From Leptodontidium sp. MPI-SDFR-AT-0119 (taxonomy: Eukaryota; Ascomycota; Leotiomycetes; Helotiales; Leptodontidiaceae), in assembly GCA_020726505.1 (NCBI GenBank), contig JAHLEZ010000037.1, positions 372,001 to 436,000 of the forward strand: DNA of 64,000 bases, given 5' to 3'. Shown piece by piece: positions 33,059 to 44,359 of this stretch (its first letter is position 1; the number at the start of each line of letters is the position of its first letter). Made by a program: the position numbers and the translations under genes. A model generated the notes under the pieces. That model searched no databases, was not told the DNA's origin, and saw only the letters and a program-made list of their open reading frames with translations.

Positions 33059-35077
33059 TATGGGGGAGAGACCATTTATTCACTCATTCATTTATTCATT
33101 CTCGGTTCCAGCTGTCCGCCGTAGGACTGCTATGCTAGCATGGTCCAGCTTCGGCGCCAGTTGCCGAAATACGCCTTACCACACTCAGTAATTCGCACTT
33201 TACTTTATTAATTTGCGTGACTAATAACCTCCTCTATTGAACCGTCTGGCTCCTATTTATAACTATTTATATAAGCGTCTTAAGGAGTGCTTTACTTTAT
33301 CCTTTAGTGGTGTGTTAGGCTCTTTAACTATCGCTTCCATTAGTTAATTATCTCGTGTCTCCATACCTTACTCTCCCTTTAGCGCTTCACTTCGTCTCTT
33401 TATATTATATTATAATTCTAAAACTGCTTAAGGAAGCGCGTTTATTTTATAAATCTAATTACCTTTACGACTAGTTTTAGCTCGTTTAAGATTACTCTTA
33501 AGTTTATTTATCCTCCCCTTCTAAATATCTTTCGCTGTATATCGTTATATGTTTAACACCTTAATAAGATATAGTTTCCTATTTGCTGTCTTTCGCCACA
33601 GTCGCTTCTAAAGTCGTCGACTTTTAGCACTCTTTTCTTTCATAAGAAGTCTCTTAGCTTAATCTTCTCTATGTATATTTAAATAGGTACAGTACTTTAC
33701 TTCTTCTTTAAGCTATAATATAATCGCAGGACCTTATATTATTACTGCGGGGTATACTTAAACGTGGTTCTTCCCCTTGTTTTTACTTTCTGGCTGTTTA
33801 TTCATTCAGCTCTTGCTTGCCTTTTAACCCAAGTCTTTAAGGTTGCCTACAAGTGGTATGTCCTTGTCTGGGTATACTGACCTCCTCTTCCTAGAAACGG
33901 TCGAGCCAGAGGGCGGAAAGGCTGGGAAGGGAAGAAGGGTACAGAGGTGAGTGAGGAGGTAAGTAAGCAAGAAGAGGGGCGGAAGGTACAGCGCAGGAAA
34001 GCCAAGAAAAAGCTCGATTACTGGAAGCCATTAGGGGAGCCGCTGTGGAGAATAGTCGAGCGTTTTGGCAGCGGCATCCTGGTTCGACTCCATGCCGATA
34101 TACCGGAGAAAAGGTAAGTTATCTGGGTAGAAGGGTACAATGAGAAGAAAAGCGGTTTAGTACCTGGTCTAGGCGTTGGGTTGGTCTGCTGGTTGGGCTG
34201 GAGATTAAGAGAATGTGCGGATGGATCAGCTAAGGATTATTAAATGATTACTTGTGTTGTTGTGTATATAATTACTCGATTGCCGATTACGACTATTTAT
34301 ACCTTAAATTACTTTTTAAGCATATTCGCGAAACGCGTCCGAATATTATTAGTATGTGCCGGATATGAAACCAGTTGCTACGAGCCTAGTTAGAAACCAT
34401 TAACTTAGTAATTATAATAATTGGGATACTATCTCGAACGAACTTAGAGAGCATCTCTAGCCACCTGCTCGACATTGTATAAGGTCTCTTCCTTGTCAGG
34501 AGTAATGTTTAGTAAATCTTTATACCTTGAACGCAAAAAAGGTATATATAATAATAGAATTCAACTAATTGTTATCTTTCTAAATCCCCCCCTGGCTTAT
34601 GACAAGTAACAACAACATTAATCCGCAGAGTGATGAGAAGGGTACTGAGAGTAGACAGAATACTGCAAGGGATGGCGTTAGCGCAGGAACTAGGACCCGA
34701 ATCGCTTTGTTGTATTCGGGTCCTCGCTGCGCCTCTTGAACGTCGACTCTCCATCATCTGCCACGCGAACCTTAGGCAGATGGCGATTCGAAAGGAGTCA
34801 AGTTCAGAAATGCCGTCTCTTAATCCAAAATTGGATTTAGAATTAAACTCATATGTGGCCAAGTTAGGAATTGCTCTCTTATTTCTCTTCTCCCCTAATA
34901 TCCTATAAGTATAATATTCAACCTTCTAATCCGGCTACTGCGAACCCTAACATTACCCAATATATCCAAAATCACCCTACAACTTATAACGAAGTCCAAG
35001 AAGCCGTTCGAGAAAATGGCTATTTAACTCGAGGCTAGTTCCATTTATCATCCTCAAACCCTTTCAGAGAGGCTTCA
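33059..35077. other. AT-rich gene-empty region, probable decayed repeat
   Basis: 33180-33780 and 34240-34620 are very AT-rich and full of TpA steps, with a block of normal composition between (33895-34200). This mosaic resembles RIP-hit transposon remains. No transposase or reverse-transcriptase fragment is readable. Confidence 0.5.
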
Positions 35078-35430
35078 CTATAGCCACTGTCGACTTAAAC
35101 CACGTCCAATTTTGGCAGCCACCTCGGAAGACCTCACTCCATAAGCACATATTTCCACGCAAATAAAGTAGTCCCTTTCGGCCATCGCCATTAGATGTAA
35201 GGGAGTCCTGCCATTGTGGTCACGCAATTTCGTGTTCGCAACTCCCAACAGAGCCTTGACCACGTTTATGCGCCCTTATATGTAGCCAAGAGAAGTGGAG
35301 TGCTTCCGAGGCCCGTCCACAACGTCTACATTTGCTCCGGCTTCGATCAGCGATGTCACCACATCACCCTTGCCATCCATTTTGCCATATATTGCGGCGA
35401 GATGTATCGGTGCTTTTCCATCTGTGACGG
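35078..35430 (-). pseudogene. Ankyrin-repeat gene relic
   Basis: On the minus strand short stretches such as DGKAPIHLAAIYG, LIEAGANVDVVDG and DHNGRTPLHLMAMAE are ankyrin repeats, but stops and frame changes lie between them (for example before residue INVVKALLG). It is only about 350 bp long and probably a leftover of a gene like that at 27-29 kb. Confidence 0.6.
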
Positions 35431-35602
35431 TACAAGAGCACGAACGAGGTCGGGTGCGACTTGGGCAAATGATTGTTTACAAGAGAGAAAGAGATTCGTA
35501 AGAAAAGCTCTGACTTAAACTAATTGCACAACGCTCATAAAGTGAGACTATTCACAAAATATGAAAGTCACCTGATCATTCCTTCACACCCTCAGACCCT
35601 TC

Positions 35603-37882
35603 TTAACATAAGACAAATTTCTGCACTTGGAACTCGCCCTTGACGTGAAAAACAATTGCTTCGGAGTCCATGAAACCATGCAAATAGCATTCTCCAATAA
35701 ACGAATATTCTTCCCCGATTCTCTTCCGTAGAACTACCGGCACACTGCAACCAAACAGAACACAGATCAGATCTCCCTGCTGCGCTTCTTGGGGGATTGC
35801 TCCAATGTAGCCTTGTTTTGTGACAGCCATGCATCGTCTGGTCATTCCTGCTCTTAGGCTATTGCAAACTTTTGCAAGAAAGGATTCACGTTCAGGATTA
35901 GTAGTATCTGTGGGAAGATTCAAGCTCATGAATTTTTGAATTTCATCCCTTGTGAGGCGTTCGGTTGTTGAGATCTGGCCGCAAAGAAGACTGTGAAGGT
36001 ATGCATCAAGGATGTATATCACGTGGAGAAATGGATCCGGCTTCTTTGGCTCGAAGTATAGAAGAGGCTTTTCTGTGAGAGGACTGGATCTCGCTAGTTG
36101 GTCTGTTGATTGCGAGTGCTTCGACAAACGATCTGTCGATTTGGGCGATTTGGGTAGACGAGCTGTTGATGGTGATTTTGTCGACACTGACGGCAAGTGC
36201 TTCGAGAATTGATCCAACGAATTCCAGTATTTGCTATACATGCTGACAACAGAAGATATGTCTTCTAAACACGATTGGACGTCCTTTGTAAAGCCGTCGA
36301 GGAGTCCACCAGATGAAGAGATGGTAGAATGCCACATGTGTTCGATAGAACCGAACGGCACATCTTCAGGCAAAGGATTCGAAAGTATAGCAATGGTATC
36401 AATGCAAAGTCCACTCGTAGGTAAGTGTGTCCAGAAATGCTTGAGTTTTTGTTGATCCAACGCCATATATTTCGATCTGTGATCATGTCCCGAAGCAGTG
36501 AAAATACTTTCCCTGCCGTCAATTGGAACCAGGGGTGAAGCTGCAAGGTCTTGATTCAAGCTGTAATCAGGTATCCATGATGGTAATTGCTTCTGTCGGC
36601 CAAGACGTTGCCACCCGCATAGAGGGTCTAGTGATCCAGATTGTTCTATGAAATGAAATGTAGCATTTGCATAAACCTCGCTCACAGACTTGGTGTAATC
36701 AGGCATCAAGAATGTGTTCATTTTATCTCCCATCATGCCAATAAGAGAAAAGATCTTGTCTCGTGGGTCTGTGGCGTTTCTGTATCGACATTCTCGAATT
36801 AAATCTCGGAGTGGCTGTCGTTTTCCGCTGTTCCAACTCTGCCGAATCTTCTCCAGTCCGGTCAATTTTCGAATATTGTTGATTGGAGCTTCAAGACTGT
36901 AATTCAGAAAGTATACAGCACGTAGAAAGGACTCCCACCACACTGACTTCCCATATCCGAGGATCGAAGCGGTTTCAGATGCTCCTAATTCTTGGACAAC
37001 CCACATTCGCTCAAACCAAGTACAGCTTTGGATCAGCTCGTGGTCGATCAGGTTTGCGATGAAAACAAAATCTTCATCCTGAACAGTTTTAAAGTGTCGT
37101 GAGTGTGGCTTCCATTCAACCAACATTTGGATCCTATCATGATGCAGTGACAGTGTAGCGTCATCGTCGAGAACCATTTCCACCTTGTCATCCCTCACGT
37201 CCGAATCCAAGATGTCCGTAATTTGTACCAACGACTGTCCAAATCCACACCCAGCACGCACAATTCCAGCCGTGGGTATCAACAACCCCTTCACAAACAT
37301 CTCTTCGAATTTACTCTCTTCCGATGGTACCATATCGGATTCTTCGGGTCCATATATTCCAGTGAGATCAGCAATGAATTTGAGACATCTTCGACCTTCT
37401 TCAGTAGGTGACCCAAGCCATATTCTCACATCAGCTGCAGCGTGATAAACCTCTCTCATTAGAAGGATCTGTGCAGACCGTTCTAGAAGGTCATCTTGGC
37501 AAATGCAAATTGCATCAGCCCAGACGTATACATCTCCAATTGCATCTTTCTGAATATCCCGGAGAGCTTTATACAGATTTTCTGTAATACCGAGTCTCTT
37601 ATTGTCGATTATAATCTCGTGCGTTCGAGCCGGATTTCCCCAGACGTAGGACAGAGCATTGAAGGATGGTAGCAGAGCAGCCCGTAGCATTCTCTGCCTC
37701 CTGGAGAGGGTAGTTAAGGGCAAAGGGTAGTTCTTTAGTTGTCCGACTAGAGGATTCACATTGGCACGTCCAAGTGCTTGTCTTATATCGAAGGTGAGTT
37801 TTAGGAGGCGAATGTCCTCTGTTGCATTTTTCAAGGGTTGGTAGATATAATCAGACATCGTAACCAGAAGATCCGTAGACAT
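35603..37882 (-). CDS. Heterokaryon-incompatibility (HET) domain protein
   Basis: Single exon, 759 aa. HET domain at about residues 70-320: FNALSYVWGNP, VWADAICICQDD, VYHAAADVRIWLG, WFERMWVVQELGA, then DPRDKIFSLIGMM. The usual ICINQ motif reads ICICQ here. Near residue 560-600 there is a low-complexity stretch with repeated STD/SPK/SKH units. The C-terminus (QQGDLICVLFGC, FIGECYLHGFMDSEAI) is standard. It is oriented towards the other HET gene, with an ankyrin relic and an AT-rich block between. Probable role: nonself recognition and programmed cell death. Confidence 0.92.
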   Translation of the reverse strand: MSTDLLVTMSDYIYQPLKNATEDIRLLKLTFDIRQALGRANVNPLVGQLKNYPLPLTTLSRRQRMLRAALLPSFNALSYVWGNPARTHEIIIDNKRLGITENLYKALRDIQKDAIGDVYVWADAICICQDDLLERSAQILLMREVYHAAADVRIWLGSPTEEGRRCLKFIADLTGIYGPEESDMVPSEESKFEEMFVKGLLIPTAGIVRAGCGFGQSLVQITDILDSDVRDDKVEMVLDDDATLSLHHDRIQMLVEWKPHSRHFKTVQDEDFVFIANLIDHELIQSCTWFERMWVVQELGASETASILGYGKSVWWESFLRAVYFLNYSLEAPINNIRKLTGLEKIRQSWNSGKRQPLRDLIRECRYRNATDPRDKIFSLIGMMGDKMNTFLMPDYTKSVSEVYANATFHFIEQSGSLDPLCGWQRLGRQKQLPSWIPDYSLNQDLAASPLVPIDGRESIFTASGHDHRSKYMALDQQKLKHFWTHLPTSGLCIDTIAILSNPLPEDVPFGSIEHMWHSTISSSGGLLDGFTKDVQSCLEDISSVVSMYSKYWNSLDQFSKHLPSVSTKSPSTARLPKSPKSTDRLSKHSQSTDQLARSSPLTEKPLLYFEPKKPDPFLHVIYILDAYLHSLLCGQISTTERLTRDEIQKFMSLNLPTDTTNPERESFLAKVCNSLRAGMTRRCMAVTKQGYIGAIPQEAQQGDLICVLFGCSVPVVLRKRIGEEYSFIGECYLHGFMDSEAIVFHVKGEFQVQKFVLC

Positions 37883-39344
37883 CAGTTAATGGAAGAGATG
37901 GTATAGAAGGCATGGGAATAGGAAGATAGTCAATGTTCTATTGCAGTGGTTGAGGCGAAAGAGAATGGCCTGACGAGAGAATCGACACCTGGCACCACGT
38001 GATTTAGCGCAAACCATAAACTCTTGGCTGTCAGGTGCCAAGCAACCATAGAACGCTGGATTGTGGAGAACTCACCTCGCCAAAGGCCGCCCTAATCCCA
38101 AACCAGGATTCCAATACCAAATTCGGGTAGTGTAGGCGAGCTCCAGGGCTCCACTCGAGGTCGACTTAGAATAGGTATATCTCAATGCACTTGTATTGTA
38201 TTGTAATTGCAATCATTGTAATACATAATCGAGGCTAGTCAGAAGAGCTCCGGTCTAGCTCACGCCTCTCTAGTCAGGAGAAGGAAAAGGAAGGCCCGCG
38301 CGAGCAAGAACAGGAGGAGATAACAGTAAATGAGATAAGGCATAAGGTACGAAAGGGGGTTTCAGGTGGGTCTCGTCCACCGTTGTAAGTAGCAAGGAAA
38401 TATACTCTATAGAACATTGTCGAATGCTCTGGTATGCCCCAAAAATTTCCTGGATTGGCAAGAGCAAATACAGGGCTGGACGAACCCCACCTGAAACCCC
38501 CTTTCGTACTAGAGCAAGACCTAAAGGAGGCCGATAACGATAACAATAATAGGAAGCGCGAGCAGTGGGGAGAGGACCGGCAGCACCACAATTCATATAC
38601 AAATAGCTTAGAGAGATGCCCCCCTATTGGGTGGGGAGCATATAGCACTGGCAGGCGCCCGGCATAACCACCTTCTACCATCTTCTACTCTTAGATTCCC
38701 TACTCAATGTATTCCAGGGAATCTCGCAGGACGCCTATGCCTACCACCAAATAAAGATATTGAGAAAGTTTAGTCTTTAGTGACACAATCAACTCACAGG
38801 GGTGAACGATGAATTAAACGGCTCGGCGTTAATAAACGTCATCAACAATACGCTAAACCGAATTAGTACGTCAGCTTCAATTCCCAGTTTCGTACGTTAA
38901 AGGTTGTTAGGCGTCTGGAAACTGGGTTTCGGACGTTGTGAGGATATAATGGATTTAATAGAAGCATCACGCAAGTCAAGGATGTGGTCCCCATTAGGAA
39001 ATTAAGTTCAGGATCCAACAGCTCCTAAAACACTCTAATATCGTCCGCCATCTTCCAGCCTCCTTTCCTTGGGCGTCGTCCCAACAAGGTGCGAATGGGT
39101 GCCACGTGACCATTCGAAAGCAGCCATGATGTGAAGGCAACCAGATAAGTAGAAATTCCGAGCGAATTATGGCTCGGCTCCCGTCGAAGTTTCGGACAAA
39201 CGCGTTGGATGGTTTTCGAGCTCGGATGAGTTGTGGAGTCGATAGCCTGAGCTGGGCAGTGTCCGGAAGGGAGAGTTTGTAACGCTCTTCGACTTGCTGA
39301 AAGATTTGGCAGAAAGGATCTGATCGAGGAGAAGCTGACTGCAG
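37883..39344. other. Intergenic region with an inverted repeat
   Basis: No supported gene. Contains a 24-bp perfect inverted repeat (38347-38370 and 38486-38509). The text around it looks like a non-coding retroelement remnant, but no LTR pair could be shown. Confidence 0.45.
38347..38509. repeat. Inverted repeat, 24 bp perfect arms
   Basis: Left arm 38347-38370 (begins GTACGAAAGGGGG) and right arm 38486-38509 (ends CCCCCTTTCGTAC) are exact reverse complements; similarity continues inwards for about ten more bases with two mismatches. The loop is about 95 bp. Confidence 0.8.
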
Positions 39345-40931
39345 TTATAACGGCACAATGAAGGTATCATTCAAAGGTAAAAGAACAGTCTCGACATCGG
39401 GGAGTTGTGGAGCAGTGCCAAAACAAAGGCCAGTGAAAGGGACAACCACTGCCTTGATCAAGCTCTCATCCGTTAAAGTCGCATTAGCAGTCCCATTGGC
39501 ATTAACCGTGACATGTTCCACAAGCCCAAATCCGTTTACCCGAAAATTGTCGGTAGGTTGGTTCGCAACCAGAGGGGCAGAACCGGGACATAGAGCCCAG
39601 TCGGTCAAAAGGTCTCTCGGATACGTTGTATACACCCCACATGGCGACTTCCGCGTTTCCAAACATGCAAGGATGACAAGAACAAACATGAATGCCATGA
39701 CCATTCCGGAATAGATTTTGTACCAGACCGTGTTATGACACGGTATAATCGAATTCGTGGAGCGTCCGCTGAGGAAATAAAATCCATAGAGGAACATCGA
39801 GCCTGCGAGGAAGAAGGCATAGAATAGCACCATGAGGAATGTTGTCAGACTAGCAGCTAAACCGCCGTGGGCAGGGATGAGGTAAACGAAGCAGATAGCC
39901 AAGAGGCAGCAGATGGGAACCAAATATATGATCCGAAACAGAATACCCCGCCAACTGTTTGTTCGATGGAAACGGTCCGATGCAAAGGACTCATTTGATG
40001 AGTCTAAAAGACTCATTGTAGTCTGTGCCCTCACCTCTATGAGAGCAGGTTCATCTTTCGAAGAAGCAATGTCAGAAGCGTAGGTCGTGGAAGTTCGGAG
40101 ACTGTCAATGTTGCCATAATAAAGGTAGTCGTCGGTCAGCCACATGGCGGCAAAAATTCTCAATAGACCGAACACGGCCAAAGGATAGAATATGGAGCTG
40201 ATGTTGATGGTATAAGCATAACTGCCGCCGACACCGTCGATCAAGGTCTTGATGGCCATTACGCCTTGTATGGTAATGATGAGGGTCGTTAGTGTACTCC
40301 CCGAGAGCAATCTGACTCGGTGGTGGGTCGGCTGTCTCAGACAGTATGCTCGACTTCGCTTTAACATCTGTAACGATCCATCCCATCCTTGATTTGTCCA
40401 AAAGTATGCATTGCTTGCCGCCATGTCGCTAGGAGCCCACGATTTGGCTCTGATCCGTCGATCTGTGATAACAAAATACCGCCATAGAATGCTCGTAGGG
40501 TTGTATTGCCATAATCGCTCGTGCCAAAGGGGTGGCTTTGACGAAAGGTAGACAGGTTTGGGTGCGCCACCGAAGATATGAGCAATGAGAGGTGCAAGAC
40601 AGAGTGTGAAGAGGTTTGCCCATTCAGCAAAGATGATCCCTCGAGCTTGATATGAGAACGGCGCAATAACATAACCATTGGAACGCCCCTGTAGGGTAAA
40701 ATCATCAGAAAAGCCTTTTACGCAAGAGTTTGGGAAAGAGCTTACGAAAATAATTCCAGTATTAAACGGGTAAGAAGACATGCTGACGAGAACCTGCGCC
40801 GAATTGAGTGAGTAGTCAAAGGCCTGGAGGATCCAGATAAAAAAGACAGTGATGGGGAAAGAAAGAAAAGCGACGTGGACAAAACCGTGAAATGAGACTT
40901 TGAGAGAAAGAGTTGGGGATTGGCTCCACAA
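39345..40931 (-). CDS. Polytopic membrane protein of unknown function (5' end uncertain)
   Basis: The frame gives up to 528 codons with about eight or nine hydrophobic helices and an extracellular-looking C-terminal part with several NxT/S sites (NGTAN, NDT). I do not recognise the family. The frame begins right after a TAG at about 40932-40934 and has no ATG at its left end; a short first exon is likely (an ATG at about 41014 opens a small frame before a possible intron ending CTAG). A 57-nt stretch at 40745-40689 starts GTAAGC, contains a CTGAT branch-like site and ends CTACAG. It is open in frame, so it is probably an in-frame intron and the protein about 19 residues shorter than the frame. 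It is divergent from the membrane protein at 41459. Confidence 0.6.
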   Translation of the reverse strand: MWSQSPTLSLKVSFHGFVHVAFLSFPITVFFIWILQAFDYSLNSAQVLVSMSSYPFNTGIIFVSSFPNSCVKGFSDDFTLQGRSNGYVIAPFSYQARGIIFAEWANLFTLCLAPLIAHIFGGAPKPVYLSSKPPLWHERLWQYNPTSILWRYFVITDRRIRAKSWAPSDMAASNAYFWTNQGWDGSLQMLKRSRAYCLRQPTHHRVRLLSGSTLTTLIITIQGVMAIKTLIDGVGGSYAYTINISSIFYPLAVFGLLRIFAAMWLTDDYLYYGNIDSLRTSTTYASDIASSKDEPALIEVRAQTTMSLLDSSNESFASDRFHRTNSWRGILFRIIYLVPICCLLAICFVYLIPAHGGLAASLTTFLMVLFYAFFLAGSMFLYGFYFLSGRSTNSIIPCHNTVWYKIYSGMVMAFMFVLVILACLETRKSPCGVYTTYPRDLLTDWALCPGSAPLVANQPTDNFRVNGFGLVEHVTVNANGTANATLTDESLIKAVVVPFTGLCFGTAPQLPDVETVLLPLNDTFIVPL

Positions 40932-41458
40932 CTAGTTTTAGCTTTCCCCTGAAGGATGTTGAAGGCTTGTTCGCCCAAAATCCTGCACTAATCCAATCCG
41001 ATACATTAAGCGAGCAACCCCTGCTGAGGCTCCTTCAGCCCTCTTCAAGGCGCCGCGCCTTTGTAACTTTTTGCGCGACGGAAGGTCAAAAATTGGATTC
41101 TAATCGATGGAGCCCTGCCAACGCAATGAACCGTCTGCTCTAATTAAACCACCTGCATAATGCGAGGCCGCTAGCGCTGACAATATCCTCTTTCGAAGAG
41201 ATAATCGTCCAATGAGAGGCACAGCATCGAACCGAAAACTGTGCCGCAGCTAGCACTGACAACATGCCTGCATATCGCCGTAACCTCGTCCAATAAGAGG
41301 CACAACATGAAACAGAAGAAATATGCCACAACGGTGAAGCTCATCCTACAGCAAATATTCGGGGGGATCAAAATTCCTATAAGTACCTTTTCTTCCTGCC
41401 GGTCGTTGGCGGGGTCAAGTTCTCATTCACAAAGTGTCCATAATTTCACCATCAGGTC
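40932..41458. promoter_or_regulatory. Divergent promoter region with a 79-bp tandem repeat
   Basis: Lies between two divergent membrane-protein genes. Two imperfect copies of a 58-60 bp unit, starting GCTAGC(G/A)CTGACAA and ending AGAGGCACA(G/A)CAT, lie at 41170-41227 and 41249-41308. Confidence 0.55.
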
Positions 41459-43439
41459 ATGTTCAATAAGTCCATCCCCAACCCAAGTATGTTGGTTCGT
41501 GAGGGTACCACAGGCGAGATCGCCGACTCTGCGCCGACAATCATCAACAAGGAACCATCCACAACAGCAGAGAAACAATCTCTCATTGCCAGTCCTCAGC
41601 CCGAAATCCATGGTGACATGTGGGCGCCTTCGCTACGTAGAAACACCCCCATCTGGGGCCTGGCAGCGGCATTCATAACTCTCGCCTGCTGCGTTGGCGC
41701 TATTATTATCGTGCTTGTATCGAATGGCCAAAATGTCGAAGCGTGGAAAGTGCAGCCGTCTGTCCTGCTCGCTATTTTGATGGCAGGCACTAACGCCACC
41801 TTGATGTTTGCGTTAGCCGGAGGCGTGACTAATGCGTGGTGGTACACGGCGTACAAAGGGGCTACAGTCGCTGAAGTCCAGCGACAATGGAGCGTCGGTA
41901 TGAGTTTGTGGGAAGCAATGTGTGCGGGGAGACATATGAGTGCTGTGGCTTTTGCTACTATTATTGGAACCTGGGCCATTTTTGCGACGGATCCTTTGAT
42001 GCAGAGGTCAACGAATGTTGTCAGTGCGAACATTACAAGCAGCGTGAACGTTGTGGCGAGCATCGCTCCGCTGATTCCGTATGGATATACCGGCATAACG
42101 ACGGGTTTGGGGGGAGACAGCGATCTATCTGTCGTGGCTCCTACAATTCCAGCCATGGACGTCGCGAGAGACTACTTCAATAAAGTGCCTATTACTACGG
42201 GCTTTACTGGCTGCAAAGGCAACTGTACCCGCCCCCTTCCCCCCCACCTGGTCCCCAATTTCACTGCATTAGCATTCTTTGATGCGAAGAGACATGCTGA
42301 CCTGCTCTTTCGTAGGTACAGGCACAGTACCAGCCGCTGGGTTTGCCGTCACTTGTCAGAAAAGTCGATTTCCAGTCGATTATTATGCTAAAGGCATGAA
42401 TCCCTCCAACTCCTCCGACCTGTCATACCAGGATCCGCAGCTCGCCTTCAGCACCAACTTCACAGAAGACAGCTGGACCCTCTCGGCAAATTTGACAGTA
42501 GCATACGTCGACTCCATCAACCAAACTTGCGCTGGTTTTATGACAGTGCGAAGCTGCTATCTCCAAGCCGCAACGATCGAGTACCCTATCTCGATCACAA
42601 ACAATGTTGTGACTCTAGGAGATGTCTCATCTCCTAAAGTCCTCGCGCTCCAGAACTCATCTGCATACTCGCACACCACCTGTCTCGCCGATTGCCCAGT
42701 ATACGCCGATGGAGTCATGACTATTTCTGGCATCACGCTGTCCGCACAGAGGCTCTTTAATTCCTCCACAATTCTCACGCACGTCGCCCCTACCCCCCAC
42801 ACCACTTCTGTCTGGATCGTGGACTACGACGGCACACTTTCAAACCAATACCTGAGCGTGACAGAGTCCGATTTTGGGTCCAGTATAAATAACTGCAATA
42901 TGACATACTTAGATCCAACAAACGTTATCATTCAAGCGATGAATGAAATGATGTTTCGAACTGCGTTGAGAGCGAGTAATACGAGCTTATATAATGGGCT
43001 AGAGGGGTTTAACCACCCAGGTAAACCCGTGGTTTTTGTTCCTATGCCCGGTGTGGACGGCGTTCCGCGGAATACAAACATCACCATGACGCAAACCTCC
43101 TCCATCAACGTGTACTCATCAGACTACAAGTTTTTAGGCGCTTCTATCGCCCTCATTCTCCTCTCGTTGATCTTGATCATCCCTCTGTACTACGGCTACT
43201 GGAAAATGGGCAGACGACCAACCCTCAGCCCACTTGAGACGGCGAAGGCATTTGGGGCGCCGCTGCTGCGGAGAGCGGGAAGCAATATGGAAGCTACGGG
43301 CTTGGTGAAGGTGGCTGGACCAACGAAGGTTAGGTATGGAGAGGTCTTGAGGGAAGAAGATGGGGTGCAAGTTCATAAGTTGGAGATTGCGGAGGCTGAG
43401 ACCGTGAAAGCTCCGAGGCGGGCGGTAATTTATCGATAA
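41459..43439 (+). CDS. Polytopic/surface membrane protein of unknown function, two exons
   Basis: Exons 41459-42224 and 42316-43439, phase 1, 629 aa. Helices near residues 65-90, 100-125 and 155-175, a long middle domain with many N-glycosylation sites and paired cysteines (NNCNMT, CLADCPVY, CKGNC), a last helix (IALILLSLILIIPLYYGYW) and a basic cytosolic tail. This is the layout of a conserved group of filamentous-fungal surface proteins (similar to DUF3176-type) without known function. The intron joins CKGNC to TGTVPAAGF; its donor is GTACCC, weaker than usual, and its acceptor CGTAG. Confidence 0.75.
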
Positions 43440-43664
43440 GCGGTCGTGATTGCATTTCAGTTCTAGCTCTAGATGCGTTTATATTGTGGTGTGGCCAGCT
43501 TTGGCATTGCGTGGGATTGGTTGTTTTAGGGAGTAGTTATTAAAGACAAGATTAGAAAGTTTGGCACAGCGCTCACCCCCTGGAGAAAATGTATGCATGC
43601 AAATCAAGGAAACGGCACAACGCAATCCTCGGCCAGGATCCGTGCTCCCTGCTAATTCCAACCC

Positions 43665-44359
43665 TCAATTCTTCTTCCATGTTGGACTCTTCTTAGCATC
43701 ACCCTCCTTCGTCTGACCTTCGCGAACAATTGGAGCACATGGACACCTCAAGTTCGACAGCTCCAGACAGTTTCTATACACCACTGACCAGCCTTCAAAC
43801 ACCTTCGGAAGAGTCTCAACGTTAGTTCCCTCGAAGTTGAAGATTGAAATTTCATATACCCCGAGCGTTGTAGCGACAGTCTCTACTTTGATCGAAGGCT
43901 CTAACAAAATCGTGATCCTTTGAACGGTATTCTCATCTAGTGGAGGCGAAGCGCTGGGATTGTAAGCACAGAGATGTGTCTTGTTGAGCTGAAGGCTTTA
44001 TCGTAGTAGACTCGTGGGTCGGTAGTGGGATTGTATTTCTCGAGGTAGATTGCTGGAACCCAGCCCATACCGCCGCGGGTGTCGTGAGATATGGCGAACC
44101 ACCAGCCTAGGTCATATCAGTAAGTCTGTGACTGTCTGTACGGGAATGGCAGTAGCGAAGTAGACATACCTGTCTTGCTCAAAATAATGCTCAGTAGCTT
44201 TCCTACTTTCAGATCCCGTTCGTTGAGGGCTCGATTGCCTGTGAAGTTCTGGACAGCGATACACATGAATGAATTGTGCTTGATTGGGATCTCTCCTCGA
44301 TCGTTCAGAACAGGGGTGCCATGTTGAAGGGGATAGATCGTCCGGTATGCAGGTGGAGG
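43665..44359 (-). pseudogene. 3' part of a membrane-SH3 gene split by a hAT element
   Basis: Minus strand, right after the left target-site copy. Coding continues PPAYRTIYPLQHG, then an SH3-like domain: AVQNFTG, ERDLKVGKLLSII, a 63-nt intron (about 44170-44108), GWWFAIS, GGMGWVPAIYLEKY, stop at 43937. The ALYDF-, WW- and P-YL-type SH3 landmarks are recognisable. Downstream, 43665-43970, another coding-like stretch (TILLEPSIKVETVA, ISIFNFEGTNVETLP) reads in a different frame, so there may be an unrecognised intron or a frameshift. An ATG at 44371 inside the transposon end could allow a shortened SH3-only protein. Confidence 0.65.
44352..44359. repeat. 8-bp target-site duplication, left copy
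   Basis: GGTGGAGG, identical to 45320-45327. Eight base pairs is the hallmark length of hAT insertions. Confidence 0.8.

Noticed and set aside
34060..34130. Possible tRNA or SINE because of a perfect B-box-like GGTTCGACTCC at about 34080
   Set aside because: No A box at the right distance, no acceptor stem and a mismatched T stem.
43440..43664. ORF 43479-43661 on the minus strand as a gene
   Set aside because: Short, no features, lies in the 3' flank between convergent genes.
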